Origin: Ferrovibrio terrae
GTDB lineage: Bacteria > Pseudomonadota > Alphaproteobacteria > Ferrovibrionales > Ferrovibrionaceae
Direction: 5' to 3'
DNA: 64,000 bases
Assembly: GCF_007197755.1 (NCBI RefSeq)
Contig: NZ_CP041636.1
Coordinates: 1,338,001 to 1,402,000 of the forward strand
The translations under genes and the position numbers were made by a program. The stretch's first letter is position 1, and each line of letters opens with the position of its first letter. Positions 23,909-32,834 of this stretch are shown here, one piece after another. The notes below the pieces were generated by a model, which made no database searches, had not been told where the DNA came from, and saw nothing but the letters and a program-made list of their open reading frames with translations.

Positions 23909-25027
23909 TCAACGCGACAGGGTAATTCTGTAGAGCCGCAGGCCGCGCGCGGGAATGCTGTCGCGAAACAGGCCGCGTTCCGGGTCGACCGCGACGGCTT
24001 CGGCATCATCGACGCGACTGACGGCGCGGAGCGCACGCGAAAAGCCGACGCGGAATTCTTCCGCCTGTGCGGCTTCATTCAGCACGATCAGCAGCAGGCC
24101 GCCATTTTCGGCGGGCTTCAGCAGGCTGCGCAGGCGCGGTGGCGCTTCGGATGAGCGCCTGCCGCCGATGGCCAGCGTATAGGGATCGGCTGCATCGGGC
24201 TGCAGCAGGGCGGGCACCAGTTTCGCGATACGGCGATTGAGCTGCATCACGGCGGTCCATAACCGGCGCGAGGCGGCGACATCGCCGGGGGTGGCTTTCA
24301 GCGCCGGCAGGCCGGTGCCGGTCTGGACGCCGTAATCCGATTGCGGCGCCGGCGCGATGCCCAGCATGCCGGCATTGCGTGCGGCGTAATTGTCTTCGCC
24401 ATGCCAGATCAGGCCGGTGGCGCCAGCCATCAGCGCGGTAAAAGCCATCACCTGCACCTCGGCCGGATCAGGCAGCGTCTCGCCGTTGCCGGTGCGCGCG
24501 CTCACTGGCAGCAAAGCCCAGACCGGACGGCCGCTATGCTGACGCAGGCTGCGCGCGAAGGCCGCGCCGCCATCCGGTCCACGCGGCATCGGCACCACGG
24601 CAATGTCGCTGGCATCCAGCAGGGCGGCATGCTGCAGCCTGCCCCAGGTGTCGCTCGGCGTGGCGCGCAGCAGTTGCAGCCGCGAGCGGTCGGCGGCGGC
24701 GAGCTGCGCTTCCAGCGGCTGTTCCGGATCGGCAGTGACGGAATTGAAGTCCGCCATCAGTACGGTGTGGAAGCCGCGCCCGGCATCGCGATCGTAATCG
24801 ACCAGCGCGCCGCTCAGGGCCAGCGGAAAGAACGAGCGCGCGACATCGTAGCCCGGCAGGATGTCGCCCTCGCGCGAGGCCTGCGGTACCCCACGAGATG
24901 AGCTTGCCGGGTGCGGGCTCTGGATCGCGCCATCGAGTGGCGCATACTCGGCAAAGGGATCGCTGGCGCAGCCGGCCAGCGCGAAAAGAACACCGAACAG
25001 CAGCGCCTTCATGCCGCGCTGCCGCAT
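23909..25027 (-). CDS. Lipoprotein of unknown function, possible TIM-barrel hydrolase fold
   Basis: The precursor begins with a lipoprotein signal (KALLFGVLFALAGC) whose lipobox Cys would be acylated. The 372-residue product contains DYDRDAGRGFHTVLMADFNSV, a central AFTALMAGATGLIWHGEDNY strand-loop and a C-terminal beta-rich domain (LLLIVLNEAAQAEEFRVGF), an arrangement like glycosidase-type TIM barrels with a C-terminal sandwich. No catalytic pair can be assigned. The start could instead be the ATG at 25012. The upstream gene ends 10 bases before, so the two are probably co-transcribed. Confidence 0.55.
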   Translation of the reverse strand: MRQRGMKALLFGVLFALAGCASDPFAEYAPLDGAIQSPHPASSSRGVPQASREGDILPGYDVARSFFPLALSGALVDYDRDAGRGFHTVLMADFNSVTADPEQPLEAQLAAADRSRLQLLRATPSDTWGRLQHAALLDASDIAVVPMPRGPDGGAAFARSLRQHSGRPVWALLPVSARTGNGETLPDPAEVQVMAFTALMAGATGLIWHGEDNYAARNAGMLGIAPAPQSDYGVQTGTGLPALKATPGDVAASRRLWTAVMQLNRRIAKLVPALLQPDAADPYTLAIGGRRSSEAPPRLRSLLKPAENGGLLLIVLNEAAQAEEFRVGFSRALRAVSRVDDAEAVAVDPERGLFRDSIPARGLRLYRITLSR

Positions 25028-25037
25028 CGGATTGCGG

Positions 25038-25664
25038 TCAGCTCTTCTTGCCGCCGCTTTTGCTGGCCGCCTTCTTGCCGTCCGGCTTATCGCCATGCTC
25101 GATCACCGTGCCATCCTCGACATCCGTGTCATGCGGGATATGCGGATCCTTGCCGTGGCCGGCAGCGGATTCGGTCAGCCGGTCCATCAGGGCCAGCAGC
25201 ACGCCCGAGACCACGAAGGTGAGGTGGATGCCGACCAGCCAGGCCAGTTCGATATTGTCGCGGTTCTCGATATTCATGAAGGCGCGCAACAGCTGGATGG
25301 CGGAAATGGCGACGATGCTGGCCACCAGTTTCAGCTTCATGCCGGAATAGTCGATCTTGCCCATCCATTCCGGACGGTCCTTGTGATCGGCATTGTCGAT
25401 CTTGGAGACGAAATTCTCGTAGCCGGAGAAGATCACCAGCAGCAGCAGGTTGCCGGCCAGCGACAGGTCTATCAGCGACAGGATCGAGAGCACCAGCTGC
25501 GCCTCGGTCATGGCGAAGACGTTGGGCACCGTATGGAAAAGCTCCTGCATGAACTTGACCAGCAGCAGCACCAGCGCCACGGCGAGGCCCAGATAGAAGG
25601 GCGCCATGACCCAGCGGCTGGCAAACAGGATGCGTTCGATCAGGCGCTCAAGCATCACGAGCAT
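25038..25664 (-). CDS. UPF0114 (YqhA/TIGR00645) family membrane protein
   Basis: The 208-residue product has three to four membrane helices and the family opening LERLIERILFASRWVMAPFY. Later blocks such as LSLIDLSLAGNLLLLVIFSGYENFVS also match UPF0114. The C-terminal 45 residues are a Lys/Gly-rich soluble tail (DGKKAASKSGGKKS) not seen in short members. The GTG/ATG choices near the start are resolved by GGAG before the ATG at 25664. The molecular function of the family is unknown. Confidence 0.85.
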   Translation of the reverse strand: MLVMLERLIERILFASRWVMAPFYLGLAVALVLLLVKFMQELFHTVPNVFAMTEAQLVLSILSLIDLSLAGNLLLLVIFSGYENFVSKIDNADHKDRPEWMGKIDYSGMKLKLVASIVAISAIQLLRAFMNIENRDNIELAWLVGIHLTFVVSGVLLALMDRLTESAAGHGKDPHIPHDTDVEDGTVIEHGDKPDGKKAASKSGGKKS

Positions 25665-25909
25665 TGCAGGACTCCGGCAAATCGCAGCGGGGAAAATCGC
25701 TCGCGGCAAGCTAGCCGAAGCGGGGCCACGGAGCCAGAGACTGGACCCGGGCGGGCCGGACCAATCTGCGGCTTTGGTTTCTGCCCCGGCCGGCGCGATC
25801 CCGTCTTGTCAGCCCTGCGACACGGGTCTAGGTAGATTCGCACGACCGTTTCCGGCGCCGCAGCCTCCCGCACCCTGCTTCTGGCGCGCCGCCCTGCCCG
25901 TTGAGCGTC

Positions 25910-27550
25910 ATGACATTGCCATCTGCATCGGCTTCCCCGGAGGCCAATTTGCCTGTTTCCGGGCCTCTTGTTTTCAGCCACCAGGAAAAGATCGCCATTG
26001 TCGCCGGCCTGATGCTCGGCATGTTTCTGGCCGCGCTGGAACAGACGATCGTCACCACTGCCCTGCCGGGCATCGCCGCCGAACTGAAGACCGCCGAGCA
26101 TATGTCCTGGGTGGTGTCGGCCTATCTGCTGACCTCGACGGCGGCGACGCCGATTTACGGCAAGCTGTCCGATCTCTACGGCCGCAAGCTGATGCTGCAG
26201 ATCGCGATCGGGATTTTCCTCCTCACCTCGCTGCTCTGCGGCCTGGCCCAGACAATGACCGAGCTGATCATCTACCGCGCGCTGCAGGGCTTGGGCGGCG
26301 GCGGCCTGCTGGCGATGGCGCATGCAACGATTGCCGATGTGGTCAGCCCGCGCGAACGCGGCCGCTACCAGGGCTATATCGCCGCCGTCTTCGCGACGGC
26401 CAGCGTGGCCGGCCCGGTGCTGGGCGGCGTGTTTACCACGCATCTCGGCTGGCAGTGGATCTTCTGGATCAACCTGCCTTTTGGTCTGGCCGCGCTGGTG
26501 GCGGCGGAACGCACGCTGAAACGCCTGCATGTCAAACGCCTGCGCCACAGGATCGACTATGCCGGCGCGGTGCTGATCGTCTCGGCGGTCTGCTGTATCC
26601 TGCTGATCACCACGATGGGCGGCAACGATGTCGCCTGGGGGTCGCCGATCATCGCCGGCCTCGCCGTCGCTTCGGTCGTGCTGTTCGGGCTCAGCATCTG
26701 GCAGGAGCGCCGGGCGCCCGAGCCGATCCTGCCGCCCCGGCTGTTCCGCAACCGCAATTACGTCATCGCCATGTCGTCCAGCCTGCTGCTCGCCATGATC
26801 ATGATCGGCGGTCTGGTCTTCATGCCGCTGTTCCTGCAGATGGTCTACCGGCTGCCGGCCGACCAGGCCGGTCTGCTGATGATACCGCTGACCCTCACGG
26901 CCGTCCTGGGCGCCATCACCGCCGGCCAGATGGTCACCCGCACCGGACGCTACAAACATTTCCCGCTGATCGGCCTGACGCTGCAGATTGTCTCCATGCT
27001 GCTGCTCGGCACAGTCGATGCCGCGACACCGCACTGGCAGAGCGCCATGTATATGGGCCTGTCCGGCTATGGCATCGGGCTGTTCATGCCGGTGATCCTG
27101 ATCTCGGTGCAGAATACAGTCGAGCCGCGCGATCTCGGCGTCGGCACGGCGTCGGTCTCCTTCTTCCGCTCGATGGGCGGCTCCTTCGGCGTGGCGCTGT
27201 TCAGCGCCGTGCTGGTCGCCATGCTCGATCGGCTGATCGCGGCGCTGCCAGGTGCCGCCGCTCTGGGTCCGCAGCCTGCGGTGCAGCTGCTGCGCGCCGG
27301 CCCGGCGGGGCTGGATTCCGCGCCGGCTGGCTTGCGCGACGGTGTGCTGCTGGCGATGACCGATGCCTTCCAGATCGTATTCTGGCTTGCCGCGGCCATT
27401 GCGGTACTGGCGCTGGGCATCATCGCCTTCCTGCGTGAGATCCCGCTGCGCACCAGCGCGGGCGCAACCGGCGCCTCGCCGGCAGAGACGGCCGTCGCAA
27501 CGGCCGAGAAAACCAGCCCGGGCACCAGCGTCGGCGCTCCGGCCGACTGA
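25910..27550 (+). CDS. DHA2-family 14-helix drug exporter (MFS)
   Basis: This EmrB/QacA-type major facilitator protein has 546 residues and fourteen predicted membrane helices. Helix 1 carries LAALEQTIVTTALPGI, and the first cytoplasmic loop the motif GKLSDLYGRK. Helix 5 has the motif-C-like VAGPVLGGVF of exporters. The C-terminal 40 residues are a soluble Ala/Thr-rich tail. There is no EmrA-type membrane fusion protein beside it, so it probably works alone in the inner membrane. The substrate is unknown. Confidence 0.88.
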   Translation: MTLPSASASPEANLPVSGPLVFSHQEKIAIVAGLMLGMFLAALEQTIVTTALPGIAAELKTAEHMSWVVSAYLLTSTAATPIYGKLSDLYGRKLMLQIAIGIFLLTSLLCGLAQTMTELIIYRALQGLGGGGLLAMAHATIADVVSPRERGRYQGYIAAVFATASVAGPVLGGVFTTHLGWQWIFWINLPFGLAALVAAERTLKRLHVKRLRHRIDYAGAVLIVSAVCCILLITTMGGNDVAWGSPIIAGLAVASVVLFGLSIWQERRAPEPILPPRLFRNRNYVIAMSSSLLLAMIMIGGLVFMPLFLQMVYRLPADQAGLLMIPLTLTAVLGAITAGQMVTRTGRYKHFPLIGLTLQIVSMLLLGTVDAATPHWQSAMYMGLSGYGIGLFMPVILISVQNTVEPRDLGVGTASVSFFRSMGGSFGVALFSAVLVAMLDRLIAALPGAAALGPQPAVQLLRAGPAGLDSAPAGLRDGVLLAMTDAFQIVFWLAAAIAVLALGIIAFLREIPLRTSAGATGASPAETAVATAEKTSPGTSVGAPAD

Positions 27551-27668
27551 CCTGTCTGTGACCATGCCCTGTGATCATCCGGAGAGATTGTCGCGGGCGA
27601 CGAGGCTTATCCACACCGTAGATCACCCTGCGGCTTCAAAGCGCTTGCATGAGCAAGGGCTTCCCGGC

Positions 27669-28931
27669 ATGAGTCACGCCATGCTCCGCTCCGCGTTCAC
27701 TGCCGCCCTGTTCGCCCTTTCCGTTGCCGCCGCCCTGCTTCCGGCCGCCTCGCCTGTCTCTGCCGCCACGGTGGAGGTGCAGGGCGATGCCATCACGGTC
27801 GGCGGCAAACCGTTTGCCGTCGTGGGGGCCGCCGGCCAGACCCGCTTTGGCCTGCTCAAGCAGCTCGGCGCCACCACGGTGCGCACCTATGGCGACGAAA
27901 CCGGCTTTGTGCTCGATGAAGCGCAGAAGGCCGGCCTGAAGGTGATCGCCGGCTTCTGGCTCGAACATCCCCGCCGCGGCTTCAGCTACACCGATCTTGC
28001 CAAAGTGGGCCCGCAGCTGCAGCGCCTCACCGAATTCGTCAACCGCCACAAGAACCATCCCGCGCTGCTGATGTGGGGTCTGGGCAACGAGGTCGAGGCC
28101 GATGTGGCCGACGACGCGCATGTCTGGTCCGGCATCGAAGAGGCCGCCAAGGTGGTGCGCCGGCTCGATCCGAACCACCCGACCATGGCGGTGCTGGCCG
28201 AGGCCGGCAATGAGAAGGTCGTGCGCTTCCGTCGTCATGCGCCCAGCATCCAGGTGCTCGGCGTCAATTCCTATGGCGAGGCGCTGCCCTCGCTGCCGGA
28301 TCGCGTGCGCGCGCAAGGCTGGAAGGGCCCGCTGATCATCACCGAGATGGGCCCGATCGGCCAGTGGCAGGCGCCGCGTACACCTTGGGGTGCCGCGATC
28401 GAGCCTAGCAGCGACGAGAAGGCGGCAATGCTGTCACGCTGGTTCAGCGCGCTGCAGCCCAAGGTGCAGGGCTATATCGTGTTCTACTGGGGCCAGAAGC
28501 AGGAAGTGACGCCGACCTGGCACAGCCTGCTGCTGCAGGGCGGCGAGTATACGAGAACGGCCGAGGCGATGGCGGCGGCCTGGGGCGGCAACACGCCGCA
28601 GGGCAATCGTGCGCCGCGCATCTCTTTGTTCCGCCTGCCGCAGGGCAATGAATGGAATCGCGACCAGAGCATCCGCGCCGAGATCGCGGTGGACGACCCC
28701 GACAACGATCCCTTCGGCGTGGTCTGGCAGGTGATGGCAGAAAGCAGCGACCTGAAAACCTGGGGCGACGCTGAACAGCCGCCGCCGGTCTTCCCGCAGG
28801 CGGTGCGCGATCCCGGTCCGAAGGGCGCCACCATCGCGGGGCTGCAGCCGGGCAACTACCGCCTGTTCGTCACCGCGCGCGATGGCAAGGGCGCGGCAGC
28901 CACGGCGAATTTGCCATTCCGGGTGAGATAA
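27669..28931 (+). CDS. Secreted glycoside hydrolase (GH2-like TIM barrel)
   Basis: The 420-residue precursor starts with a signal peptide ending near SPVSAA. A TIM-barrel domain (about residues 35-310) has the Asn-Glu pair WGLGNEVE, typical of the acid/base in clan GH-A, and a candidate nucleophile Glu in LIITEMGP. A C-terminal domain (about 320-420) looks like a beta-sandwich (NRAPRISLFRLPQG to the end). The start has AAGGG 10 bases upstream. The substrate cannot be told from the sequence; an envelope or extracellular beta-glycan is likely. Confidence 0.72.
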   Translation: MSHAMLRSAFTAALFALSVAAALLPAASPVSAATVEVQGDAITVGGKPFAVVGAAGQTRFGLLKQLGATTVRTYGDETGFVLDEAQKAGLKVIAGFWLEHPRRGFSYTDLAKVGPQLQRLTEFVNRHKNHPALLMWGLGNEVEADVADDAHVWSGIEEAAKVVRRLDPNHPTMAVLAEAGNEKVVRFRRHAPSIQVLGVNSYGEALPSLPDRVRAQGWKGPLIITEMGPIGQWQAPRTPWGAAIEPSSDEKAAMLSRWFSALQPKVQGYIVFYWGQKQEVTPTWHSLLLQGGEYTRTAEAMAAAWGGNTPQGNRAPRISLFRLPQGNEWNRDQSIRAEIAVDDPDNDPFGVVWQVMAESSDLKTWGDAEQPPPVFPQAVRDPGPKGATIAGLQPGNYRLFVTARDGKGAAATANLPFRVR

Positions 28932-28965
28932 GATTGGCCGGCTGAAGTGACGGCCCAGTCAGACC

Positions 28966-29055
28966 GTCATCCCGGGCGAAGACCCGGAATCCTATTTTCT
29001 CTGCAATCGCAAAACAAATGCGACCCCGGCTCGCGTTGCGCTTGGCCGGGATGAC
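28966..29055. repeat. MITE-like element with perfect 10-bp terminal inverted repeats
   Basis: The 90-bp element begins GTCATCCCGG and ends CCGGGATGAC, perfect inverted repeats. Just inside is a second pair, GGGCGAAGACCC. It lies between the glycosidase and the extensin-like gene and carries no reading frame. The ends match those of the 125-bp element at 11443. Confidence 0.65.
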
Positions 29056-29064
29056 GAGTGCGTT

Positions 29065-29748
29065 TCACCTGCACAACCCGAATCTTCCGCCCATACCGAA
29101 ATGGAAGTGGTTGTGGTGCGCTGCATCGTAAGCGGGGCCGAGCGCCATGGTGAAGACGTCGCAGCTGCGTCTGTGCAGCGCGCGTAAGAAAGCGCCCGCC
29201 GCGCCGTTCTCCGTCCAGTGTTTCTCCACGCTGAGGATGCGGCCGTCGGTCAGTGCAATCGCACTGATGTCGATGGCATTCGCGCCGGCATGTTCGCTCT
29301 GCCGCGTGCCGCCGCGCACATTGCGGCAGGCATAGCTGCCCAGATGCGTCACACGGCGAATGCCCTGGCCGAAATGCTGCTGCGCCAGCGGCTGCAGCAC
29401 ATGGCTCTCCCACAGCGCGTAAGACACGGCCAATGGACAGCTGGCAAGGAAACTGCTGCTCAGCGGAATGACGGCGGACTGCACCCGCACGGCGCCCGGC
29501 AGCGGACACTCGGCGCTGCCGGCATCCGGACTTGGTACGGTACGCAGGGGCGCGGTCAGAAGCGCTGCGCTGCAGTATCCGGCATTGTTGCGTAGTCGCC
29601 GCAGCTTGAATTCCGTCATCAGCGTCAACGGATCGGCGACATGCAGCGGTGCGAAAGGGTTGTACTGGCGCGGCAGATAGCGCCAGCCGACCACCGCCGA
29701 GACGGCGATCAGCGCAAGGACGGTGAGCCAGAGCAGGCGACGCAGCAT
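29065..29748 (-). CDS. Extensin-like C-terminal domain protein, envelope-anchored
   Basis: This 227-residue protein has one N-terminal membrane helix (LLWLTVLALIAVSAVVGW) and an extensin-like C-terminal domain. The domain contains HAGANAIDIS and AHHNHFHFG, a His/Asp arrangement like the LAS zinc peptidases that cut peptidoglycan peptides. A cell-wall role is therefore plausible but unproven. Eight cysteines in the periplasmic part could form disulfides. The start at 29748 is chosen because a terminator lies just upstream at 29795; longer frames would begin before it. Confidence 0.75.
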   Translation of the reverse strand: MLRRLLWLTVLALIAVSAVVGWRYLPRQYNPFAPLHVADPLTLMTEFKLRRLRNNAGYCSAALLTAPLRTVPSPDAGSAECPLPGAVRVQSAVIPLSSSFLASCPLAVSYALWESHVLQPLAQQHFGQGIRRVTHLGSYACRNVRGGTRQSEHAGANAIDISAIALTDGRILSVEKHWTENGAAGAFLRALHRRSCDVFTMALGPAYDAAHHNHFHFGMGGRFGLCR

Positions 29749-29794
29749 TCTCCGGCTGTACCGGACAGACAAGGCGTAAAAATGGCAAGGCATG

Positions 29795-29826
29795 AAAAAG
29801 GCGGGCGCCATGACCTGACGCCCGCC
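29795..29826 (-). terminator. Rho-independent terminator of the mcp-cheW unit
   Basis: GGCGGGCG and CGCCCGCC make an 8-bp stem with an 11-base loop. On the minus strand the stem is followed by five T residues. It lies 88 bases downstream of the cheW stop and separates this unit from the extensin-like gene. Confidence 0.7.
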
Positions 29827-29851
29827 CACTGGATGCCGTACGCGATACTGA

Positions 29852-29919
29852 ACTCTACTCTGTACCCTACGCTACGCGGTACTTACGCAACTTTACTCTA
29901 CTCTGTACTCACTCTACTC
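29852..29919. repeat. Short direct repeats after cheW
   Basis: The 14-base sequence ACTCTACTCTGTAC occurs at 29852-29865 and 29895-29908, and its first nine bases recur at 29911-29919 across the cheW stop codon. A similar CTCTACTC run lies just before the gene starting at 12263. The meaning is unknown. Confidence 0.5.
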
Positions 29920-30387
29920 AGCGGCATCCAGCAATGGTGTTTCAGGTGCATTCAGCGCGGCAACAGTCCGCGCCTCAACGAGACGATCGAGATCGAGCAG
30001 CGACACCATGCGGTCGCTGTAGGTGGCGAGCGCGGTGAGGAAGCCATGTTCGGCATCGGCCACCGTCTCGGGCACCGGCTGCAGTTCGGTCTCGTCCAGC
30101 GACACGATGTCGGAGACCGAGTCGACCAGCAGGCCGTAGATACCGGCGCGGGCCTCCACGATGATCACCACATGGTTTGCCGTCGGCGGTGTCGCCTCGG
30201 CGTTGAGACGGATACGCAGGTCGAAGATCGGGATCACCTGGCCGCGCAGGTTGATCACGCCACGCACGCCGCCCGCGGTATTGGGCAATGGCGTTTCCCT
30301 GGTCCAGCCGCGAATCTCGCGCACGCTCAGGATATCGACGCCATAATCCTGACCCGAGATGGCGAAGGTGAGATATTCGCGCTGCAT
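29914..30387 (-). CDS. cheW: Chemotaxis adaptor CheW
   Basis: CheW couples chemoreceptors to the kinase CheA. The 157-residue protein has the typical order of two small beta-barrels: FAISGQDYGVDILSVREIRG, then TAGGVRGVINLRGQVIPIFDL, then GLLVDSVSDIVSLDETE. A Gly/Ala-poor acidic tail (ETPLLDAAE) follows. Its ATG overlaps the stop of the upstream chemoreceptor (TGATG), so receptor and adaptor are co-translated. No cheA, cheR or cheB lies in the window. Confidence 0.95.
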   Translation of the reverse strand: MQREYLTFAISGQDYGVDILSVREIRGWTRETPLPNTAGGVRGVINLRGQVIPIFDLRIRLNAEATPPTANHVVIIVEARAGIYGLLVDSVSDIVSLDETELQPVPETVADAEHGFLTALATYSDRMVSLLDLDRLVEARTVAALNAPETPLLDAAE

Positions 30388-32474
30388 CAGAATTCCTCCC
30401 AGGTGTCGTCTTGGGCCTTCAGCGCGGTATTGCCGACAACAACGGCTGACTTGGTGCGCACAGCCGGCTTTGCAACCGGGCGAATTGTCGCAGCCGGCAC
30501 AACCTTGGTTTTTGCGCGCGGCGTCACTGCCGCCACGTTCGTGGCGGCGGTCGCGACCTCACCGGTACGGAAGAAGCCGACCAGTTCGTTCAGCTCATGC
30601 GCCTGGCCCGACAGCGCCTGTGCGGCAGCCGAGGTCTCTTCCACCAGCGCGCCGTTGCGCTGCGTGGTCTCGTCCATGCTGGCGACAGCGGTGTTGATCT
30701 GGTCGAGGCCGGTAGCCTGCTCGCGCGAGGCCGCCGCAATCTCGGCGACGATATCCGCCACCTTCTTCACGGCATTGACGATCTCGTCCAGGCTGGACCC
30801 GGTCTGCTGCACCAGGCCGGCGCCGCTGCGCACCTGCGCATTGGATTCCTGGATCAGGCCCTTGATGTCCTTCGATGCCGACGCCGAACGCTGCGCCAGC
30901 GCACGCACTTCCTGGGCGACGACGGCAAAGCCCTTGCCGGCTTCACCCGCACGCGCGGCTTCGACCGAGGCATTCAGCGCAAGGAGATTCGTCTGGAAGG
31001 CGATCTCGTCGATCAGGCCAACGATGTCGCTGATCTTCTGGGCGCTCTGCTCGATGCCGTTCATGGCGGTGACAGCATCGGTCACGATGCGGCCACCCTT
31101 CTCGGCGGTCTGTCGCGCCGCACCGGCCAGCTGGTTGGCGGCCTGGGCGTTGTCGGCATTCTGCTTCACGGTCGCCGTGATCTCGTGCATCGAGGCGGCC
31201 GTCTCTTCAATCGACGCGGCCTGCGATTCAGTGCGCTGTGCCAGATCCTGGCTGCCCGCAGAGATTTCGCCCGAGGCGTCGCGCACCGCCGACGAGGCAT
31301 TGCGCAGCCGGCCGGCGAAATCCTTCAGCGTGTCGGCCATGCGGTTGACGCTGTCCTTCAGCGTGCCGAACACGCCGGCATAGTCGCCTTCCACATGTTT
31401 GGTCACGTCGCCATCGGCCAGCGCCGTGGTGATGGTGGCCAGTTCGCCGGTCATTGCCTGCAGCATGCCAGCCAGGCCGTTCAGCTTCTGGCTCATGGTC
31501 AGCAGGAAGCCGTCCTTGTCGCTCTCGTTCAGGCGCTTTTCCAGATCGCCGGCGGCCATGGTGTCGCACAGGTCGGAGATTTCAGCGATAGCGGCGCGCT
31601 CGCGGGCCTCGCGGGCCTCACGTTCGGCGGCCTGTTTCTGGCGATCGGACTCGATCTGGGCCTCGGCTTCGGCACGGGCCACCATGTTGTCCTTGAACAC
31701 CTGCACGGTCTTGGCCATGGCACCGATCTCGTCGGTGCGCTGCGCGCCGTCGACATTCACGCCCAGGTCGCCCTCGGCCAGCTTGCCCATGGTGCCGGTG
31801 ATGCGTGTGATCGGCCGCGTGATGGTCAGCACGACGATCAATGCGGCGAGTACGATGGCAGCCAGCAGGCCGAGCGCTGTGGACCAGATCATGGTCGGAC
31901 GCTGCACGGTATAGAAGTCGGTCAGCTTGTCGTTCATTTCGTCGACAGCCTTGGAATTGCGCTCAGACGCGGTGCGCAAGGTTTCGATCACGTCGTCACG
32001 CTGCTTCAGCACGGCGGGCGCGCGGCCGATTTCGCGGGCGGCTTCCACGCCGTCGCTCTGCACGGTGGCCATGATGGCGCGGCGGTTGGTGAAATAGGCC
32101 TGCAGCGGCTTCTTCACGCTCTCGATGAAGGTCTTCTGCGTTTCCGGCGGCAGCATGCCTTCCCAGCGCACCATGACCTGCTCGACGCTGATGATTTCGG
32201 CATTCATCGCCGCGATAAGCGCCTTCAGGCGCTCGCCATCCTCGGCGACGTAGATTTCCTGGGTCAGGCCACGGGTATTGACGATGCTGGACACGACGCG
32301 CTGGCTGATCAGCGCACGCTCGGCCAGCGCAGACATCTGGTTGCTCTGGGTCTCGTAGCGGTCCATCGAGAAGATGCCCATCCAGCCGATACCGACGGTG
32401 AGCAGCGCCATAATGGCGATGACGAGATAAATGCGGGGGCCGATTTTCAGCCACGAGAGAAGGCGGCGACGCAT
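30387..32474 (-). CDS. Chemoreceptor with CheR-docking C-terminal pentapeptide
   Basis: This 695-residue methyl-accepting protein has membrane helices at about 15-38 and 195-220, bracketing a four-helix-bundle type periplasmic domain. A HAMP domain, a charged coiled coil (about 270-300), HAMP-like helices and the signalling domain follow, with its tip [20 protein letters not shown]. The C-terminus ends in TWEEF, matching the NWETF-type xWxxF tether that recruits CheR and CheB. An Ala/Val/Lys-rich flexible linker of about 50 residues precedes it. The stop overlaps the cheW start. Confidence 0.93.
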   Translation of the reverse strand: MRRRLLSWLKIGPRIYLVIAIMALLTVGIGWMGIFSMDRYETQSNQMSALAERALISQRVVSSIVNTRGLTQEIYVAEDGERLKALIAAMNAEIISVEQVMVRWEGMLPPETQKTFIESVKKPLQAYFTNRRAIMATVQSDGVEAAREIGRAPAVLKQRDDVIETLRTASERNSKAVDEMNDKLTDFYTVQRPTMIWSTALGLLAAIVLAALIVVLTITRPITRITGTMGKLAEGDLGVNVDGAQRTDEIGAMAKTVQVFKDNMVARAEAEAQIESDRQKQAAEREAREARERAAIAEISDLCDTMAAGDLEKRLNESDKDGFLLTMSQKLNGLAGMLQAMTGELATITTALADGDVTKHVEGDYAGVFGTLKDSVNRMADTLKDFAGRLRNASSAVRDASGEISAGSQDLAQRTESQAASIEETAASMHEITATVKQNADNAQAANQLAGAARQTAEKGGRIVTDAVTAMNGIEQSAQKISDIVGLIDEIAFQTNLLALNASVEAARAGEAGKGFAVVAQEVRALAQRSASASKDIKGLIQESNAQVRSGAGLVQQTGSSLDEIVNAVKKVADIVAEIAAASREQATGLDQINTAVASMDETTQRNGALVEETSAAAQALSGQAHELNELVGFFRTGEVATAATNVAAVTPRAKTKVVPAATIRPVAKPAVRTKSAVVVGNTALKAQDDTWEEF

Positions 32475-32834
32475 GGCAAAAGTCTCCTGTGCGCGCGGGC
32501 GGCATGGCCCGGGCGGCGTTCGAGTCCGATCTGGATCAGAAGACCGCTGCGCTCTGGCGATACCGGTAGCACTGCATCGGCGCGGCAGCGATCAATGGAG
32601 ACTTCCCCTTCCCGCGGGAAAGTGCCGCACAACTTGTTACGCTGCGACGCGGGGGTTATGCCGCAGGCGGAGGGTTTTTACACGTGCAAATAGCGCGATC
32701 CCGCTATGCAAGGGCTGCATATAAAGAGGCGAGCCATTCCCGGACCATTCTTCCGGCACTGGCTTTGCCTTTATGGAGGCGGCATATATTGGCGCGACGT
32801 CTCCAATTGTAAGAATTGAACAGAAAGCGTCCTC
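32475..32834. other. Divergent intergenic region
   Basis: This 360-base gap lies between the chemoreceptor (minus) and the oxidoreductase (plus). It holds an AGGAGA site for the receptor and an inverted repeat TAGCG-N6-CGCTA near 32690, a possible operator. No clear promoter hexamers and no credible small gene were found. Confidence 0.5.

Noticed and set aside
23903-23918. GTCGCGT-CA-ACGCGAC as a terminator
   Set aside because: The loop is too short and there is no T-tract; it is probably only a chance palindrome at the convergent junction.
25655-27565. Minus-strand frame of 636 codons opposite the DHA2 exporter
   Set aside because: Shadow of a GC-rich membrane protein gene; no known domain.
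29914-32474. A complete chemosensory cluster
   Set aside because: Only one receptor and cheW are present; no cheA, cheR, cheB or cheY lies in the window.
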